Shown piece by piece: positions 53,758 to 62,449 of a stretch of DNA of 64,000 nt. Positions within the stretch are counted from its first letter, which is position 1; each line of letters starts with the position of its first letter. Location of the stretch: contig NZ_JTKH01000025.1 of NCBI RefSeq assembly GCF_000827885.1, positions 218,452-282,451 on the forward strand. Reading direction: 5' to 3'. The translations under genes and the position numbers were made by a program. The stretch comes from Vibrio renipiscarius (GTDB lineage Bacteria; Pseudomonadota; Gammaproteobacteria; Enterobacterales; Vibrionaceae). The notes under the pieces are model-generated. The model worked only from the letters and a program-made list of their open reading frames with translations. It was not told where the DNA came from and did no database searches.

Positions 53758-54009
53758 ATGGCGAAACCCAATAAAAAGCTGCCGACTCAAACCGTTGAAA
53801 TCTTTTGCGCCAAGTGTCGAACCTTGCTATTTAAATATCGGAAAGGGGGCAAAGGCGCATTAGTTAAATGCTTTAAAGAACGCATAACTGAAGACTATAT
53901 GACAACCCCTTGTTATTGCCCACAATGTGGATCTGAGTTTGCTCGAGACACCTTGGTTAGAGGGACGCCATCTTTCAAGATGATTGGTGGTAAAGTGGTG
54001 ATGAAATAG
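53758..54009 (+). CDS. Small zinc-ribbon protein
   Basis: 83 residues with two cysteine pairs, CAKC (about 18-21) and CPQC (about 54-57), joined by a lysine-rich strand (FKYRKGGKGALVKCFKER). It begins one base after the stop of the SgrR-like gene, so it is co-transcribed. The pattern suggests one zinc ion and nucleic-acid contact. Function unknown. Confidence 0.7.
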   Translation: MAKPNKKLPTQTVEIFCAKCRTLLFKYRKGGKGALVKCFKERITEDYMTTPCYCPQCGSEFARDTLVRGTPSFKMIGGKVVMK

Positions 54010-54146
54010 ACATTCTTATTAACATTTAAGTAACAAAAAATCTGTCGACCACGGCCAAAACCGCTTTGAAAATTGCCTTTTTTGATCTAAGTCGAGAAAA
54101 TAAGTGTAAATTAGGTTAACGACTTTCAAGAGTTTTAATAACTGAT

Positions 54147-54152
54147 ACAATG
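54147..54152 (+). promoter_or_regulatory. Possible -10 box of the 25-aa gene
   Basis: TACAAT within GATACAATG, some 55 bases before the small gene. The -35 match is poor. Confidence 0.3.
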
Positions 54153-54206
54153 CCCGCGTTATAAATGCAATTGTACTATTTCCACTACTATCAATAGGGG
54201 TAAGTC

Positions 54207-54284
54207 ATGGAGCTAGGTCTAATCATCGCTTTCATCGTAGCAGCAGCTGTTATGGTTAAGAAAGAAATGGCAGCCACCAAATAA
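54207..54284 (+). CDS. Small membrane protein (25 aa)
   Basis: A 26-codon frame from the ATG at 54207: MELGLIIAFIVAAAVMV then a basic tail KKEMAATK. AGGGG lies eight bases before the ATG and a strong terminator follows, so it forms a complete one-gene unit with a single membrane span. Function unknown. Confidence 0.6.
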   Translation: MELGLIIAFIVAAAVMVKKEMAATK

Positions 54285-54333
54285 TCACGCATTCAGTCCA
54301 ATTTGAATACTCTTTTTGAATGATGTTGATCCT

Positions 54334-54365
54334 AAAGCCAGTCTTATGCTGGCTTTCGTTTTTTT
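54334..54365 (+). terminator. Terminator of the 25-aa gene
   Basis: Stem AAAGCCAG / CTGGCTTT with a seven-base loop, then CG and seven T. Confidence 0.85.
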
Positions 54366-54534
54366 AGCGCTCCCCAAACGCGTGTTACGCCCCGTTTATT
54401 TCATTTGTCCTTCCTATCTTAGACACCGTTGTTATGCGAGGTCCGGTTTTCCAACGACTGCGATTGATTAATCGAACTATCAACAGTATGTTGAATAGGA
54501 TTTGACGCAGTAGTAATGAGAGAAGGGAATCCGT

Positions 54535-55422
54535 TTGCAAAGTCCAATTACGCTAGAAGCACTTCATATACTGGATGCGATTGATCGCAGAGGAAGTTTC
54601 GCCTCTGCCGCTCATGAGCTTGATCGCGCGCCCTCATCATTAAGCTATCAAATCCAAAAGCTTGAACAAGACTTAGATATGACGATCTTCGATCGCTCGG
54701 GGCACAAAGCGACGTTCACCGCCGCAGGGCGATTAATCCTTGAACAAGGACGGAGTATTCTCGCGGCGACCGATAAGTTGGTTAACGATGCGAGTGTGCT
54801 GGCGAATGGGTGGGAGTTAGACATTACACTCGCGTTTGATGGGATCATCCCAGTATCAAACTTCTTTGCCATGATTGAAGCATTAAGCATGGTCAGTTCT
54901 ACGCGAGTTCGTTTGCAAGAAGAAATTTTAGCGGGGTGCTGGGAGTCTCTCGCCAGTGGTCGTTCTGACCTGTTAGTCTGCCCGAAAATTGAATCACTGC
55001 CGATTGATGTGAAATACGAAACGATCGGTTCGCTCGAGATGGTTTGGGTGGCGGCCGCATCTCATTATGTACATAAAAGAGCAGGGGCTTTTGATGAAAG
55101 CGCCCGAGAGAAATACCGCATCATTGCCATTGCCGATACCGCTCGGGAGCAACCGGCCATGTCGATTAACGTTCTTCACAAGCAACCTAGACTCACCGTG
55201 AGTAATTTTTCAGCTAAAGTGGATGCGCTTAGAGCGGGGTTGGGGATTGGTACATTACCTTATAGCGTCGCTAACCCCCTTATTGAACAAGGCGAATTGG
55301 TTCAAATTGCGGGATCTCAAACTCAATCGATTGACATTATTATGGCTTGGAAGCGTAGTCAGATTGGCGAAGCGAAATCGTGGTGCATTCAGTTTCTCAA
55401 AAAGCATTGGCAAATGAAGTAA
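54535..55422 (+). CDS. LysR-type transcriptional regulator
   Basis: 295 residues. Winged helix at about 6-65 (LEALHILDAIDRRGSFASAAHELDRAPSSLSYQIQKLEQDL), then the effector domain. Translation starts with TTG at 54535 preceded by GAAGGGAATC; the N-terminus then has standard length. The neighbours are convergent patZ and the 25-aa gene, which give no hint of its regulon. It resembles the YhaJ-type branch. Confidence 0.85.
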   Translation: MQSPITLEALHILDAIDRRGSFASAAHELDRAPSSLSYQIQKLEQDLDMTIFDRSGHKATFTAAGRLILEQGRSILAATDKLVNDASVLANGWELDITLAFDGIIPVSNFFAMIEALSMVSSTRVRLQEEILAGCWESLASGRSDLLVCPKIESLPIDVKYETIGSLEMVWVAAASHYVHKRAGAFDESAREKYRIIAIADTAREQPAMSINVLHKQPRLTVSNFSAKVDALRAGLGIGTLPYSVANPLIEQGELVQIAGSQTQSIDIIMAWKRSQIGEAKSWCIQFLKKHWQMK

Positions 55423-55451
55423 ATCATCTTGAGAATAAGCCGACGTTTAAC

Positions 55452-55484
55452 CATGAAGGATGAATAGCGAAATCATCCTTCATG
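55452..55484. terminator. Hairpin between converging LysR and patZ genes
   Basis: Perfect 12-bp stem CATGAAGGATGA / TCATCCTTCATG with nine-base loop. No clear T run, so termination is likely but not certain. Confidence 0.5.
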
Positions 55485-55565
55485 TTACCCGCGTCATTTA
55501 AGTGTTTGTATTGATTCTATTGACTAGTTGATTCGATTAAAAGCCCAGTAGTGACCATCACGAGC

Positions 55566-58253
55566 TTAATTTGGTTGTAATACTAGTACCATATCAGCCG
55601 TCCCATCTTCAAAATGAATATCAATACTAAAACCAACGCTTTGTGCCAGCATCAGCATGCCGCGATTGGTTGGCATGGTCATGCCCGACATTCTTTTCGT
55701 TCCTTTGTTTTGGCAATAATCAATGATCTTATTCATCAGGATTTTACCTAGTCCTTTCCCCTTAAGATCCGAACGGATCAAGATTGCAAATTCAGCATCA
55801 GTATTGTCATGATTGATCAGAGCACGGCTTACGCCAATGATTTGCCCATCAGCATGGGTTGTATCCACGGCGACAAACGCCATTTCACGGTCATAATCAA
55901 TTTGCGTTAATTTTGCGAGCGCCTCATGGTTAAATTCACCAACCTCAGCAAAAAAGCGTTTGTACAGATCGTCTTTAGAAACGGCATGAATGAAATCGGC
56001 ATGTTTTGGTTCATCTTCAGGCAGGATTGGCCTCAAAAGAACGTCGCTATCGTCTTTTAAGCGCAGAGTTTCTTCGAGCTCAATGGGATAAGGACGAATC
56101 GCAAGCCGATGCTGTGCATCTCCGTGGTAGGCTTTAAGCACTAAGTCCGCATCTAAGATAGTAAACTCGTTACCATTGGCAAGAAGCGGATGGATGTCGA
56201 GTTCATGTACCTGCGGGCAATCAACGACCATTTGAGATATCCGCACCAATATTTCTGATAGCCCATCGATATTGATCGGTTCAGGTAGCTTTTGTAAACG
56301 TATTTTCTCGCTCTTGATGGCGCGTACAATTAAATAACGAGCCAGCGCCATGTTGAGTGGCGGTAACGCTGACGCAGCATCAAGCGCTTCGTTCCATTCC
56401 GATCCCCCTTGTCCTAACAGAATGACCGGACCAAAAGTTTCATCGTATTTTACTTTAATCCGTAGCTCTTCTCCGCCGGCGACTTTTGCCATACCTTGCA
56501 CCAGTAATCCATGAATACGGGCAGACGGGTAGGAGAGTTGGCTTCGATCGAGAATGGCTTGAGCGGCATTCGCCACTTCGGTGCTGGTGCGTAGATTGAG
56601 CATAACGCCTTGGACATCGGACTTATGGGCAATATCTGGTGATCGCAGCTTCACCGCGACAGGATAACCAATCTCACTAGCCACATGAACCGCCTCGCTG
56701 GCGTCGCTCGCGATCCATGTTGGTAGAACATTAAAGTTAAAGTGCTTTAAGAATGAACGAATTTGATGTGTATCTAACGATACTGTGTTTTTATCCAGTA
56801 GTTGGTCGCCTATCCATTTTTTGGCACTTTCGAGTTCATTGATATGGACCAATTCTGCCGTCGTGGGGGTCTCCATTAACTGTTTTTGGTTTCTTCGGTA
56901 TTCGACTAAATGCATGAATGCCACCACGGCACTTTCAGCGGTGCGGTAGGTTGGGATGCCAAAATCAGTAAAAATGGCACGCGCCGGACGGGCCGTGAGT
57001 TCGCCAGACCAATTAGTCAAAATATTAAATCGCCGACTTCGGGGATGGGATTTTATCGCTTCTACAATCGCCGCAGCAGTCAGTTCGGAGTGTGCGATGG
57101 CCGACGGACTATGCATAATCAATATTGCGTCAGCGCAATCACTGTCCATGATCGTATTTAGCGTATCAATATAACGTTGAGCACCAGCATCTCCGACCAT
57201 ATCAATTGGGTTTGAATGGCTCCAACTTGAAGGTAAAAGCGCATTAAGCTTATCTACTGTGTATTCATCCAGTTCTGCTAATTTTCCACCACGTTCTAGT
57301 AGTGTATCAACGGCCATGATTGCTGGCCCACCGCCATTGGTGATGATTGCGAGTCTTTCACCACGCAGTGGCACAGAGTGCGTAAGCGTTTCAACTGCGG
57401 CAAATAACTCATGTGAATTTTGTACTCGCAACATACCCGTTCGACGTATCGCTGAATCGTAAATGATATCGAGAGTATCACTGCCGCCCGTATGAGCTTG
57501 CGCCGCTTTGCGTCCTTCGGCAGTTCGGCCACTTTTTAAAACGAGTATTCGTCTATTTCTCGATGCGCTACGAGCTGCCGACATAAACCGGCGTGCATCT
57601 TTGATCGAATCAACATAGAGCAAGATCGCTTCAGTGTGGGTGTCGGTACTTAAATGATCTAAAAGATCCGCAAAGTCGATGTCGACGGAGTTGCCTAAAG
57701 AGATAAACGCAGAAAAGCCAATATTTTTATCATTTGCCCAATCTAAGATGGTGGTACACATAGCCGCGGATTGAGAAATAAACGCGATTTTGCCTTTTTG
57801 GGCGCTAACAGGCGAAAAGGAGGCATTAAAATTAAGCCACGGTAAAATGATGCCTAAGCTATTCGGGCCAAGCACTCTCATACCCGATCGGCGCGCAATC
57901 GCCACGCATAGATCTTGAATCGGTTCGCCTGTACTGCTTATATCAACCATATCCGACGATATTACGATAACAGACTTAACCCCTTTATTGGCCAGTTGGG
58001 TAAAGATCTCAATGTTTCGTTGTGCGTTAGTACAGAGAATCGCCACGTCAGGCACGATAGGCAGGGAATCGATATCAGGGTAGGCTAAAACGCCACAGAC
58101 GGCGTTGTACTTGGGAGTGACGGGCATTATTGCCCCTTCAAATCCCCCTTGAAGGAGATTTTTCATCACAATATTGCCCGCGCGCATTTTTTGCGTGGAG
58201 GCACCGATAACGGTAATGGATGTAGGCTTTAAAAGACGACTTAAATTGTTCAC
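55566..58253 (-). CDS. patZ: Protein lysine acetyltransferase PatZ/Pat (acyl-CoA-synthetase-like plus GNAT)
   Basis: 895 residues. The first 700 form an NDP-forming acyl-CoA-synthetase-like region: CoA-binding start (LLKPTSITVIGAS), ligase part (LRVQNSHELFAAVETL) and ATP-grasp part (GYPVAVKLRSPDIAHKSDVQGV). The C-terminal 170 residues are a GNAT domain (ILPEDEPKHADFIHAV ... LGKILMNKIIDYC). It acetylates lysines of metabolic enzymes such as acetyl-CoA synthetase; the large domain is regulatory. Domain order and length match PatZ/YfiQ. Lone gene. Confidence 0.9.
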   Translation of the reverse strand: MNNLSRLLKPTSITVIGASTQKMRAGNIVMKNLLQGGFEGAIMPVTPKYNAVCGVLAYPDIDSLPIVPDVAILCTNAQRNIEIFTQLANKGVKSVIVISSDMVDISSTGEPIQDLCVAIARRSGMRVLGPNSLGIILPWLNFNASFSPVSAQKGKIAFISQSAAMCTTILDWANDKNIGFSAFISLGNSVDIDFADLLDHLSTDTHTEAILLYVDSIKDARRFMSAARSASRNRRILVLKSGRTAEGRKAAQAHTGGSDTLDIIYDSAIRRTGMLRVQNSHELFAAVETLTHSVPLRGERLAIITNGGGPAIMAVDTLLERGGKLAELDEYTVDKLNALLPSSWSHSNPIDMVGDAGAQRYIDTLNTIMDSDCADAILIMHSPSAIAHSELTAAAIVEAIKSHPRSRRFNILTNWSGELTARPARAIFTDFGIPTYRTAESAVVAFMHLVEYRRNQKQLMETPTTAELVHINELESAKKWIGDQLLDKNTVSLDTHQIRSFLKHFNFNVLPTWIASDASEAVHVASEIGYPVAVKLRSPDIAHKSDVQGVMLNLRTSTEVANAAQAILDRSQLSYPSARIHGLLVQGMAKVAGGEELRIKVKYDETFGPVILLGQGGSEWNEALDAASALPPLNMALARYLIVRAIKSEKIRLQKLPEPINIDGLSEILVRISQMVVDCPQVHELDIHPLLANGNEFTILDADLVLKAYHGDAQHRLAIRPYPIELEETLRLKDDSDVLLRPILPEDEPKHADFIHAVSKDDLYKRFFAEVGEFNHEALAKLTQIDYDREMAFVAVDTTHADGQIIGVSRALINHDNTDAEFAILIRSDLKGKGLGKILMNKIIDYCQNKGTKRMSGMTMPTNRGMLMLAQSVGFSIDIHFEDGTADMVLVLQPN

Positions 58254-58388
58254 AAATCAACTTCCTAACGACACGTTTACTTTATCGTAACGGAGATAAA
58301 TCATGCTTGCAGGCCTAATTTGATGGAGTTTTGCTCAGATCACCGTTCACAGTAATCACTTTGTGTTACAAGTCACGTTGTCTCGTAA

Positions 58389-58394
58389 TATAAT
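58389..58394 (+). promoter_or_regulatory. -10 box of the SPOR lipoprotein gene
   Basis: Perfect TATAAT, 75 bases before the start codon; the -35 candidate TTACAA at 17 bases spacing is weak. Confidence 0.45.
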
Positions 58395-58468
58395 GAGCGT
58401 GTTGGCTTGATTATGCTGCTGTCTAACGGCATGATTTACAGTAATTTATATTAGGGCTTGAAGAATTC

Positions 58469-58996
58469 ATGAAAAAAATTGCCATTGTTGGTTTGTCCGT
58501 TTTATTGTCTGCATGTGTTTCTAGTGAATACACAACAGAGGTAAGTTCAGAAAGTTACCGCGAAGATTACCAAGTTGCAGAAGTACAGCAACCCGTGACT
58601 GAAACGGTTACAGAGACAGTCGTTGAGACTACGGTTGTTTCAACCCCTGCTGAAACCACGCCCGCAGTTGCGATTGTCCCAGCGTCAGACAAACAACAAA
58701 ATGCAGTAGAAGCACGCTTTGGCTATACCATTCAAGTTGTCGCGGTTGGAACGCAGGCGAAAGTTGATCAGTTCGCTCGTATGTTGCCACGCTCTAACCA
58801 ACCAGTTTGGGAAAACTACAAAGTTGTGAATGGCACCAAATGGTATACCGTTCTTTACGGTGACTACGCAACTCAAGCTGAAGCGAAAGAAGCCATTGCT
58901 CAATTGCCAGCGGAATTTAGAGCATTGAAACCATTTGCGAAGAGCATTGATAGCATCAAAAACTCACCGTACCCAACGCTCAACAAATTGAACTAA
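58469..58996 (+). CDS. SPOR-domain lipoprotein
   Basis: 175 residues with a lipobox LSAC (cysteine 16), a threonine/valine/glutamate-rich linker (about 40-75) and a C-terminal SPOR domain (about 85-165; YTIQVVAVGTQAKVDQFARML ... WYTVLYGDYATQAEAKEAI). SPOR domains bind denuded septal peptidoglycan, so it probably sits in the outer membrane and goes to the division site. Terminator follows. Confidence 0.85.
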   Translation: MKKIAIVGLSVLLSACVSSEYTTEVSSESYREDYQVAEVQQPVTETVTETVVETTVVSTPAETTPAVAIVPASDKQQNAVEARFGYTIQVVAVGTQAKVDQFARMLPRSNQPVWENYKVVNGTKWYTVLYGDYATQAEAKEAIAQLPAEFRALKPFAKSIDSIKNSPYPTLNKLN

Positions 58997-59003
58997 TTAA
59001 ACG

Positions 59004-59024
59004 AAGGGGCTTTTGCCCCTTTTT
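59004..59024 (+). terminator. Terminator of the SPOR lipoprotein gene
   Basis: Stem AAGGGGC / GCCCCTT around TTTT, then a T run. Confidence 0.8.
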
Positions 59025-59148
59025 ACTGACCATTCTTTCAGCGAACTCTCGTTGACTGAGTATTTATATTGGTATTAGAAGTGTAACTCGGCTGGCTTTT
59101 CATTATGATAACGCCTCCTAGTTTTTGTAGTATCACGGAAAGATTTTA

Positions 59149-60141
59149 ATGAAAAAAATATCCATTCTTCTTCTTTGTGGCGGCGGTTCGTCGGAGCACG
59201 ATGTATCTCTAGTTTCAGCAAACTACGTACAATCACAGCTTGAATTAACGCCTGAGTTTGAAGTAACTCGCGTTGAAATGAAGAAAGAGGGCTGGTTTAC
59301 AAACCAAGGTGAATTGGCCCTATTAGACAGCAACACCGGCCAGTTAAACTTTGCAGATCAAAGTTTACATGTTGATTTCGTTGTGCCTTGTATTCATGGC
59401 TTTCCCGGTGAAACCGGTGATATTCAATCGCTATTAGAGCTTGCGGGTATTCCATACTTAGGCTGTCGTGCTGAAGCAAGCAGCAATAGCTTTAACAAAA
59501 TCACATCAAAACTATGGTACGACGCGTTAGGTGTACCAAACACACCGTATCTTTTCTTGTCAGAGAACAACGATGAATCTTTGACTAAAGCGCAGCAAGC
59601 ATTTGAAAAATGGGGCAGCGTATTCGTTAAAGCGGCATGCCAAGGCTCATCTGTCGGTTGTTACAAGGTAACAGATTCAGCGCAGTTACAAACAGCAATC
59701 AACGATGCATTTAGTTACTCAGACCAAGTACTGATTGAACAAGCGGTTAAACCACGCGAACTTGAAGTCGCTGCGTATGAGTTCCAAGGCGAACTTGTAC
59801 TGACGTTGCCAGGTGAAGTAAAAGCACCGGACAACACGTTTTATAGTTATGAAGAAAAGTACTCGGCGACGAGTCACTCCACGACCGACATTGTTGCTCA
59901 TAACTTAACGGAAGAACAAGCAACCGAAATCCGTGTGAACGCAGAAAAAGTCTTCAAGCAAATGAAGCTACGCCATTTATCACGTATTGATTTCTTCCTA
60001 ACAGAAGAAGGCGATATTTATCTAAACGAAGTCAATACGTTCCCGGGTATGACTCCGATTTCAATGTTCCCGAAAATGCTAGAAAATCATGGACATAAGT
60101 TCCACGAATTCCTGGCTGATTGCGTAAAAACATCCATCTAA
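59149..60141 (+). CDS. ddl: D-alanine--D-alanine ligase
   Basis: 330 residues, ATP-grasp. The N-terminus has LLCGGGSSEHDVSLVSA, then HGFPGETGDIQSLLELAGIPYLGC, KAACQGSSVG in the ATP loop, and RIDFFL ... LNEVNTFPGMT at the active site. It makes the D-Ala-D-Ala dipeptide of peptidoglycan in the cytosol. A standalone copy as in DdlA-type, outside the division/cell-wall cluster. Converges on the recombinase gene only eight bases away. Confidence 0.92.
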   Translation: MKKISILLLCGGGSSEHDVSLVSANYVQSQLELTPEFEVTRVEMKKEGWFTNQGELALLDSNTGQLNFADQSLHVDFVVPCIHGFPGETGDIQSLLELAGIPYLGCRAEASSNSFNKITSKLWYDALGVPNTPYLFLSENNDESLTKAQQAFEKWGSVFVKAACQGSSVGCYKVTDSAQLQTAINDAFSYSDQVLIEQAVKPRELEVAAYEFQGELVLTLPGEVKAPDNTFYSYEEKYSATSHSTTDIVAHNLTEEQATEIRVNAEKVFKQMKLRHLSRIDFFLTEEGDIYLNEVNTFPGMTPISMFPKMLENHGHKFHEFLADCVKTSI

Positions 60142-60149
60142 GCACGCAT

Positions 60150-61127
60150 TCACTCGAATGGCTTAATGGATATAAATTGCAATTTTTCAAGCTCTGACTG
60201 TGTCTTATTACCCAAGTATTGATAAGGCATAGCAGGGCTTAGCCAGCGGCCAGCGTATTGAATTTCCTTGGGTTTCATGCCTTGTTTCGCTAACTGCTCG
60301 ATTGCACCCACGCGAAGAGATTGCCCTGAAAATTGGACATCTAAATTAAGCTCATCACTGGCAGCTCTCAATATGCGATAGATGGAAGAATCGTTAAGTG
60401 GCATCGTGCTGATGTTTTCATGTCGATCAATGGCGGTGAAAACGAACTCACCTTGAAGCCCACGTAAATTAATCCATCGCTCCAAAATTCCCGTAGAAAC
60501 CTCATCTAAATGATAGATAGATTCTTCTATCGTTATCACTGCGCCAGAATCACCGATTGCGATTTGTGAAAAACGTAAATCCCTCAGATCTTTACGCTTC
60601 ATAAGCGAGTGAAACATCACATGGTAAATCGCCAGATTACGACAATCGCGAATGGAACTAGAACGCGCATTCTTCTGCGTAAGTTGCTCTAATTGATCTT
60701 GTCCAAAAGCATGAGTTTGTTTCGCATCGCCTTGTTTATCTAAACGTATTGTCGCCAAACTCTTTTGAATTTGATGATTTTTCGCAGGGTCGGGCAGAGC
60801 CAGTAATTTATGCACCAAAGAAACAGTGACCACGTAACGTCTTAATGTCGCGTATTTCTTCTGCTTGGATTCCTTTTCGATATATTGACGAAAGGCGGTT
60901 ACCGATGCCGGCAGAGGAGAAACCGATTTGCTCTGACAAAACTCAACAAATAGATTCCAATCTTTCGTCATCGCCAAAAGCGAACTGTGTGCATAGACAC
61001 CAGAGGTTAAGTCATTCACCTGGTCTAATGTCACGGTTGAAGCGAATTGATGGAGAAAAGTATTTAATTTTTCTTGGTCAGTGATTTTGGGAATCAATTT
61101 TTGCAAGGAAGCGCACCATAACAACAT
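60150..61127 (-). CDS. Tyrosine recombinase/integrase
   Basis: 325 residues. A SAM-like N-terminal core-binding domain (about 40-140) precedes the catalytic domain. Box I arginine lies in LMKRKDLRDLRFSQI; the box II arginine is in GQSLRVGA, where the usual histidine before it is glutamine; AGRWLSPAMPYQYLG provides the W and the tyrosine nucleophile. It is neither XerC nor XerD by sequence feel, and no flanking element is evident, but dif lies 0.9 kb away. It may be a resident or domesticated integrase. Confidence 0.8.
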   Translation of the reverse strand: MLLWCASLQKLIPKITDQEKLNTFLHQFASTVTLDQVNDLTSGVYAHSSLLAMTKDWNLFVEFCQSKSVSPLPASVTAFRQYIEKESKQKKYATLRRYVVTVSLVHKLLALPDPAKNHQIQKSLATIRLDKQGDAKQTHAFGQDQLEQLTQKNARSSSIRDCRNLAIYHVMFHSLMKRKDLRDLRFSQIAIGDSGAVITIEESIYHLDEVSTGILERWINLRGLQGEFVFTAIDRHENISTMPLNDSSIYRILRAASDELNLDVQFSGQSLRVGAIEQLAKQGMKPKEIQYAGRWLSPAMPYQYLGNKTQSELEKLQFISIKPFE

Positions 61128-61206
61128 TATTCAATCTAAATATACTTGCTTAACAGTGATTTACAATTATTATTAAAGAGAAGCTCAATGAAATAAGAAT
61201 AAGACT

Positions 61207-61581
61207 ATGGCAGTGTCTACATACCGAGGTTTTGACTTAAAAACCGTGGGTTCAAATTCTGATGTTTGGCAAGTTCAAATTAAAAATCGCGTTCTGCAAG
61301 GCAGCACCGCGGCACTGAAAAAAAGTATCGATTGGTTTTGCGATTCTGCAATGGTCATTGATCCTAAAGAGTTCTCATCTTTGTCGAAAGTTCGTCAAGG
61401 TCATGGAAAGGCAGTGCAAGAGACCTTTTTTGGTTATATCATTAAGAACGACACTGGTGAGCCAAACTCTTGGTATTGCCTTTTTAATGGAAAGCTAATT
61501 AAGGGCGGAAAGCTAGCGATTCAAAAACACATTGAAGGCTACTTAATCGCAAAAAAGAAAGCTGAGCAACAAAAGAAATAG
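61207..61581 (+). CDS. DUF3319 family protein
   Basis: 124 residues, soluble and basic. It has the family pattern TYRGFDLKTVGSNSDVWQVQI near the start, a SIDWFCD helix and a lysine-rich end (IAKKKAEQQKK). It ends two bases before the YciH gene, so the two are co-transcribed; that link suggests a translation-related job. Known mainly from Vibrio. Confidence 0.75.
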   Translation: MAVSTYRGFDLKTVGSNSDVWQVQIKNRVLQGSTAALKKSIDWFCDSAMVIDPKEFSSLSKVRQGHGKAVQETFFGYIIKNDTGEPNSWYCLFNGKLIKGGKLAIQKHIEGYLIAKKKAEQQKK

Positions 61582-61583
61582 TC

Positions 61584-61895
61584 ATGACTCTAGTATATTC
61601 AACAGAAACCGGCCGTATCAAACCAGAAGAAGAAAAAGTGACTCGTCCTAAAGGCGATGGCATTGTTCGCATCTTGAAACAGACTAAAGGCCGCAAAGGC
61701 AAAGGTGTTAGCATCATTTCCGGTTTAGACATGGACGATGTCCAACTTAAACTACTCGCGGCAGAACTTAAGAAAGTTTGTGGCTGTGGCGGCGCAGTAA
61801 AAGATGGCGATATTGAAATTCAAGGTGACGCTCGTGACAAGATCAAAGCTCATCTAGAGAAAAAAGGCCACACAGTTAAATTAGCTGGCGGTTAA
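61584..61895 (+). CDS. yciH: YciH/SUI1-type translation factor
   Basis: 103 residues with a SUI1 fold: GDGIVRILKQTKGRKGKGVSII, then LAAELKKVCGCGGAVKDGDIEIQGD and KIKAHLEKKGHTVKLAGG. It is the bacterial relative of eIF1 and acts on initiation fidelity or stress translation. Placed two bases after the DUF3319 gene. Near the terminus of replication. Confidence 0.9.
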   Translation: MTLVYSTETGRIKPEEEKVTRPKGDGIVRILKQTKGRKGKGVSIISGLDMDDVQLKLLAAELKKVCGCGGAVKDGDIEIQGDARDKIKAHLEKKGHTVKLAGG

Positions 61896-61902
61896 TGCTC
61901 GC

Positions 61903-61943
61903 AATAATCAGTTAGATAATCCATGATTAAATAACTGATTATT
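61903..61943. repeat. 12-bp AT-rich inverted repeat after yciH
   Basis: AATAATCAGTTA / TAACTGATTATT with 17-base loop. May act as a weak terminator or a protein site near dif. Confidence 0.5.
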
Positions 61944-62013
61944 AAGTATTTTATGGTAAATGGCGCTTATGTTAAACCAACACGAGCCTAACCAGCTAAA
62001 AGATTAGAGAAGA

Positions 62014-62035
62014 GAGCGCACAAACCGTTGCGCTC
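62014..62035. repeat. GC-rich hairpin next to dif
   Basis: GAGCGCA / TGCGCTC with eight-base loop, 17 bases left of dif. No T run. Confidence 0.45.
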
Positions 62036-62052
62036 ATTAAATACCGAATCGT

Positions 62053-62080
62053 ATTTAACATAATATGCATAATGCGCACT
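62053..62080 (-). other. dif: dif site (XerCD chromosome-dimer resolution; phage attachment site)
   Basis: On the minus strand it reads XerC arm AGTGCGCATTA, centre TGCATA, XerD arm TTATGTTAAAT. Both arms equal the Vibrio chromosome 1 dif. It marks the replication terminus. Filamentous phages integrate here by XerCD, and inovirus-like genes follow directly. Confidence 0.92.
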
Positions 62081-62166
62081 AAGGTGTCCGTTTATTTTGA
62101 GCCTTTTACTCCTAAATGTTACCACTCATTTTATGAATTAGAATTTGTAATTCTGGCCAATCACAA

Positions 62167-62364
62167 TTAATAAAATTCCCATTCGTCCGATGAACCATGT
62201 TCGGCTTCATTAAGTTGAAATGAATCATCATTGATTAGCTCATGAGGTTCATTTCCTAGGAAGTCACTGATTGCACCTGCAACGTCCCACGAGTCTTTGC
62301 AAAAGTAAGCCTTCTTGATTGAAAGAAAATACAGCGTGCCTTCACACAAAATTACTTGATTCAT
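62167..62364 (-). CDS. Small acidic phage-encoded protein (65 aa)
   Basis: Not recognised. 65 residues with a hydrophobic start (VILCEGTLYFLSIKKAYFCK) and an acidic second half (NDDSFQLNEAEHGSSDEWEFY). AAGGATC precedes the ATG. It is the last gene before dif and the last in the phage replication operon, a position often used for host-interaction genes. Function unknown. Confidence 0.6.
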   Translation of the reverse strand: MNQVILCEGTLYFLSIKKAYFCKDSWDVAGAISDFLGNEPHELINDDSFQLNEAEHGSSDEWEFY

Positions 62365-62449
62365 AATGCGCTTGATCCTTCTTGTAGTTGATGGTTGTTA
62401 CCATAATCATCAAGCCCAACTTGCCAAAAGTCATAGCAGCGTGGGCATA

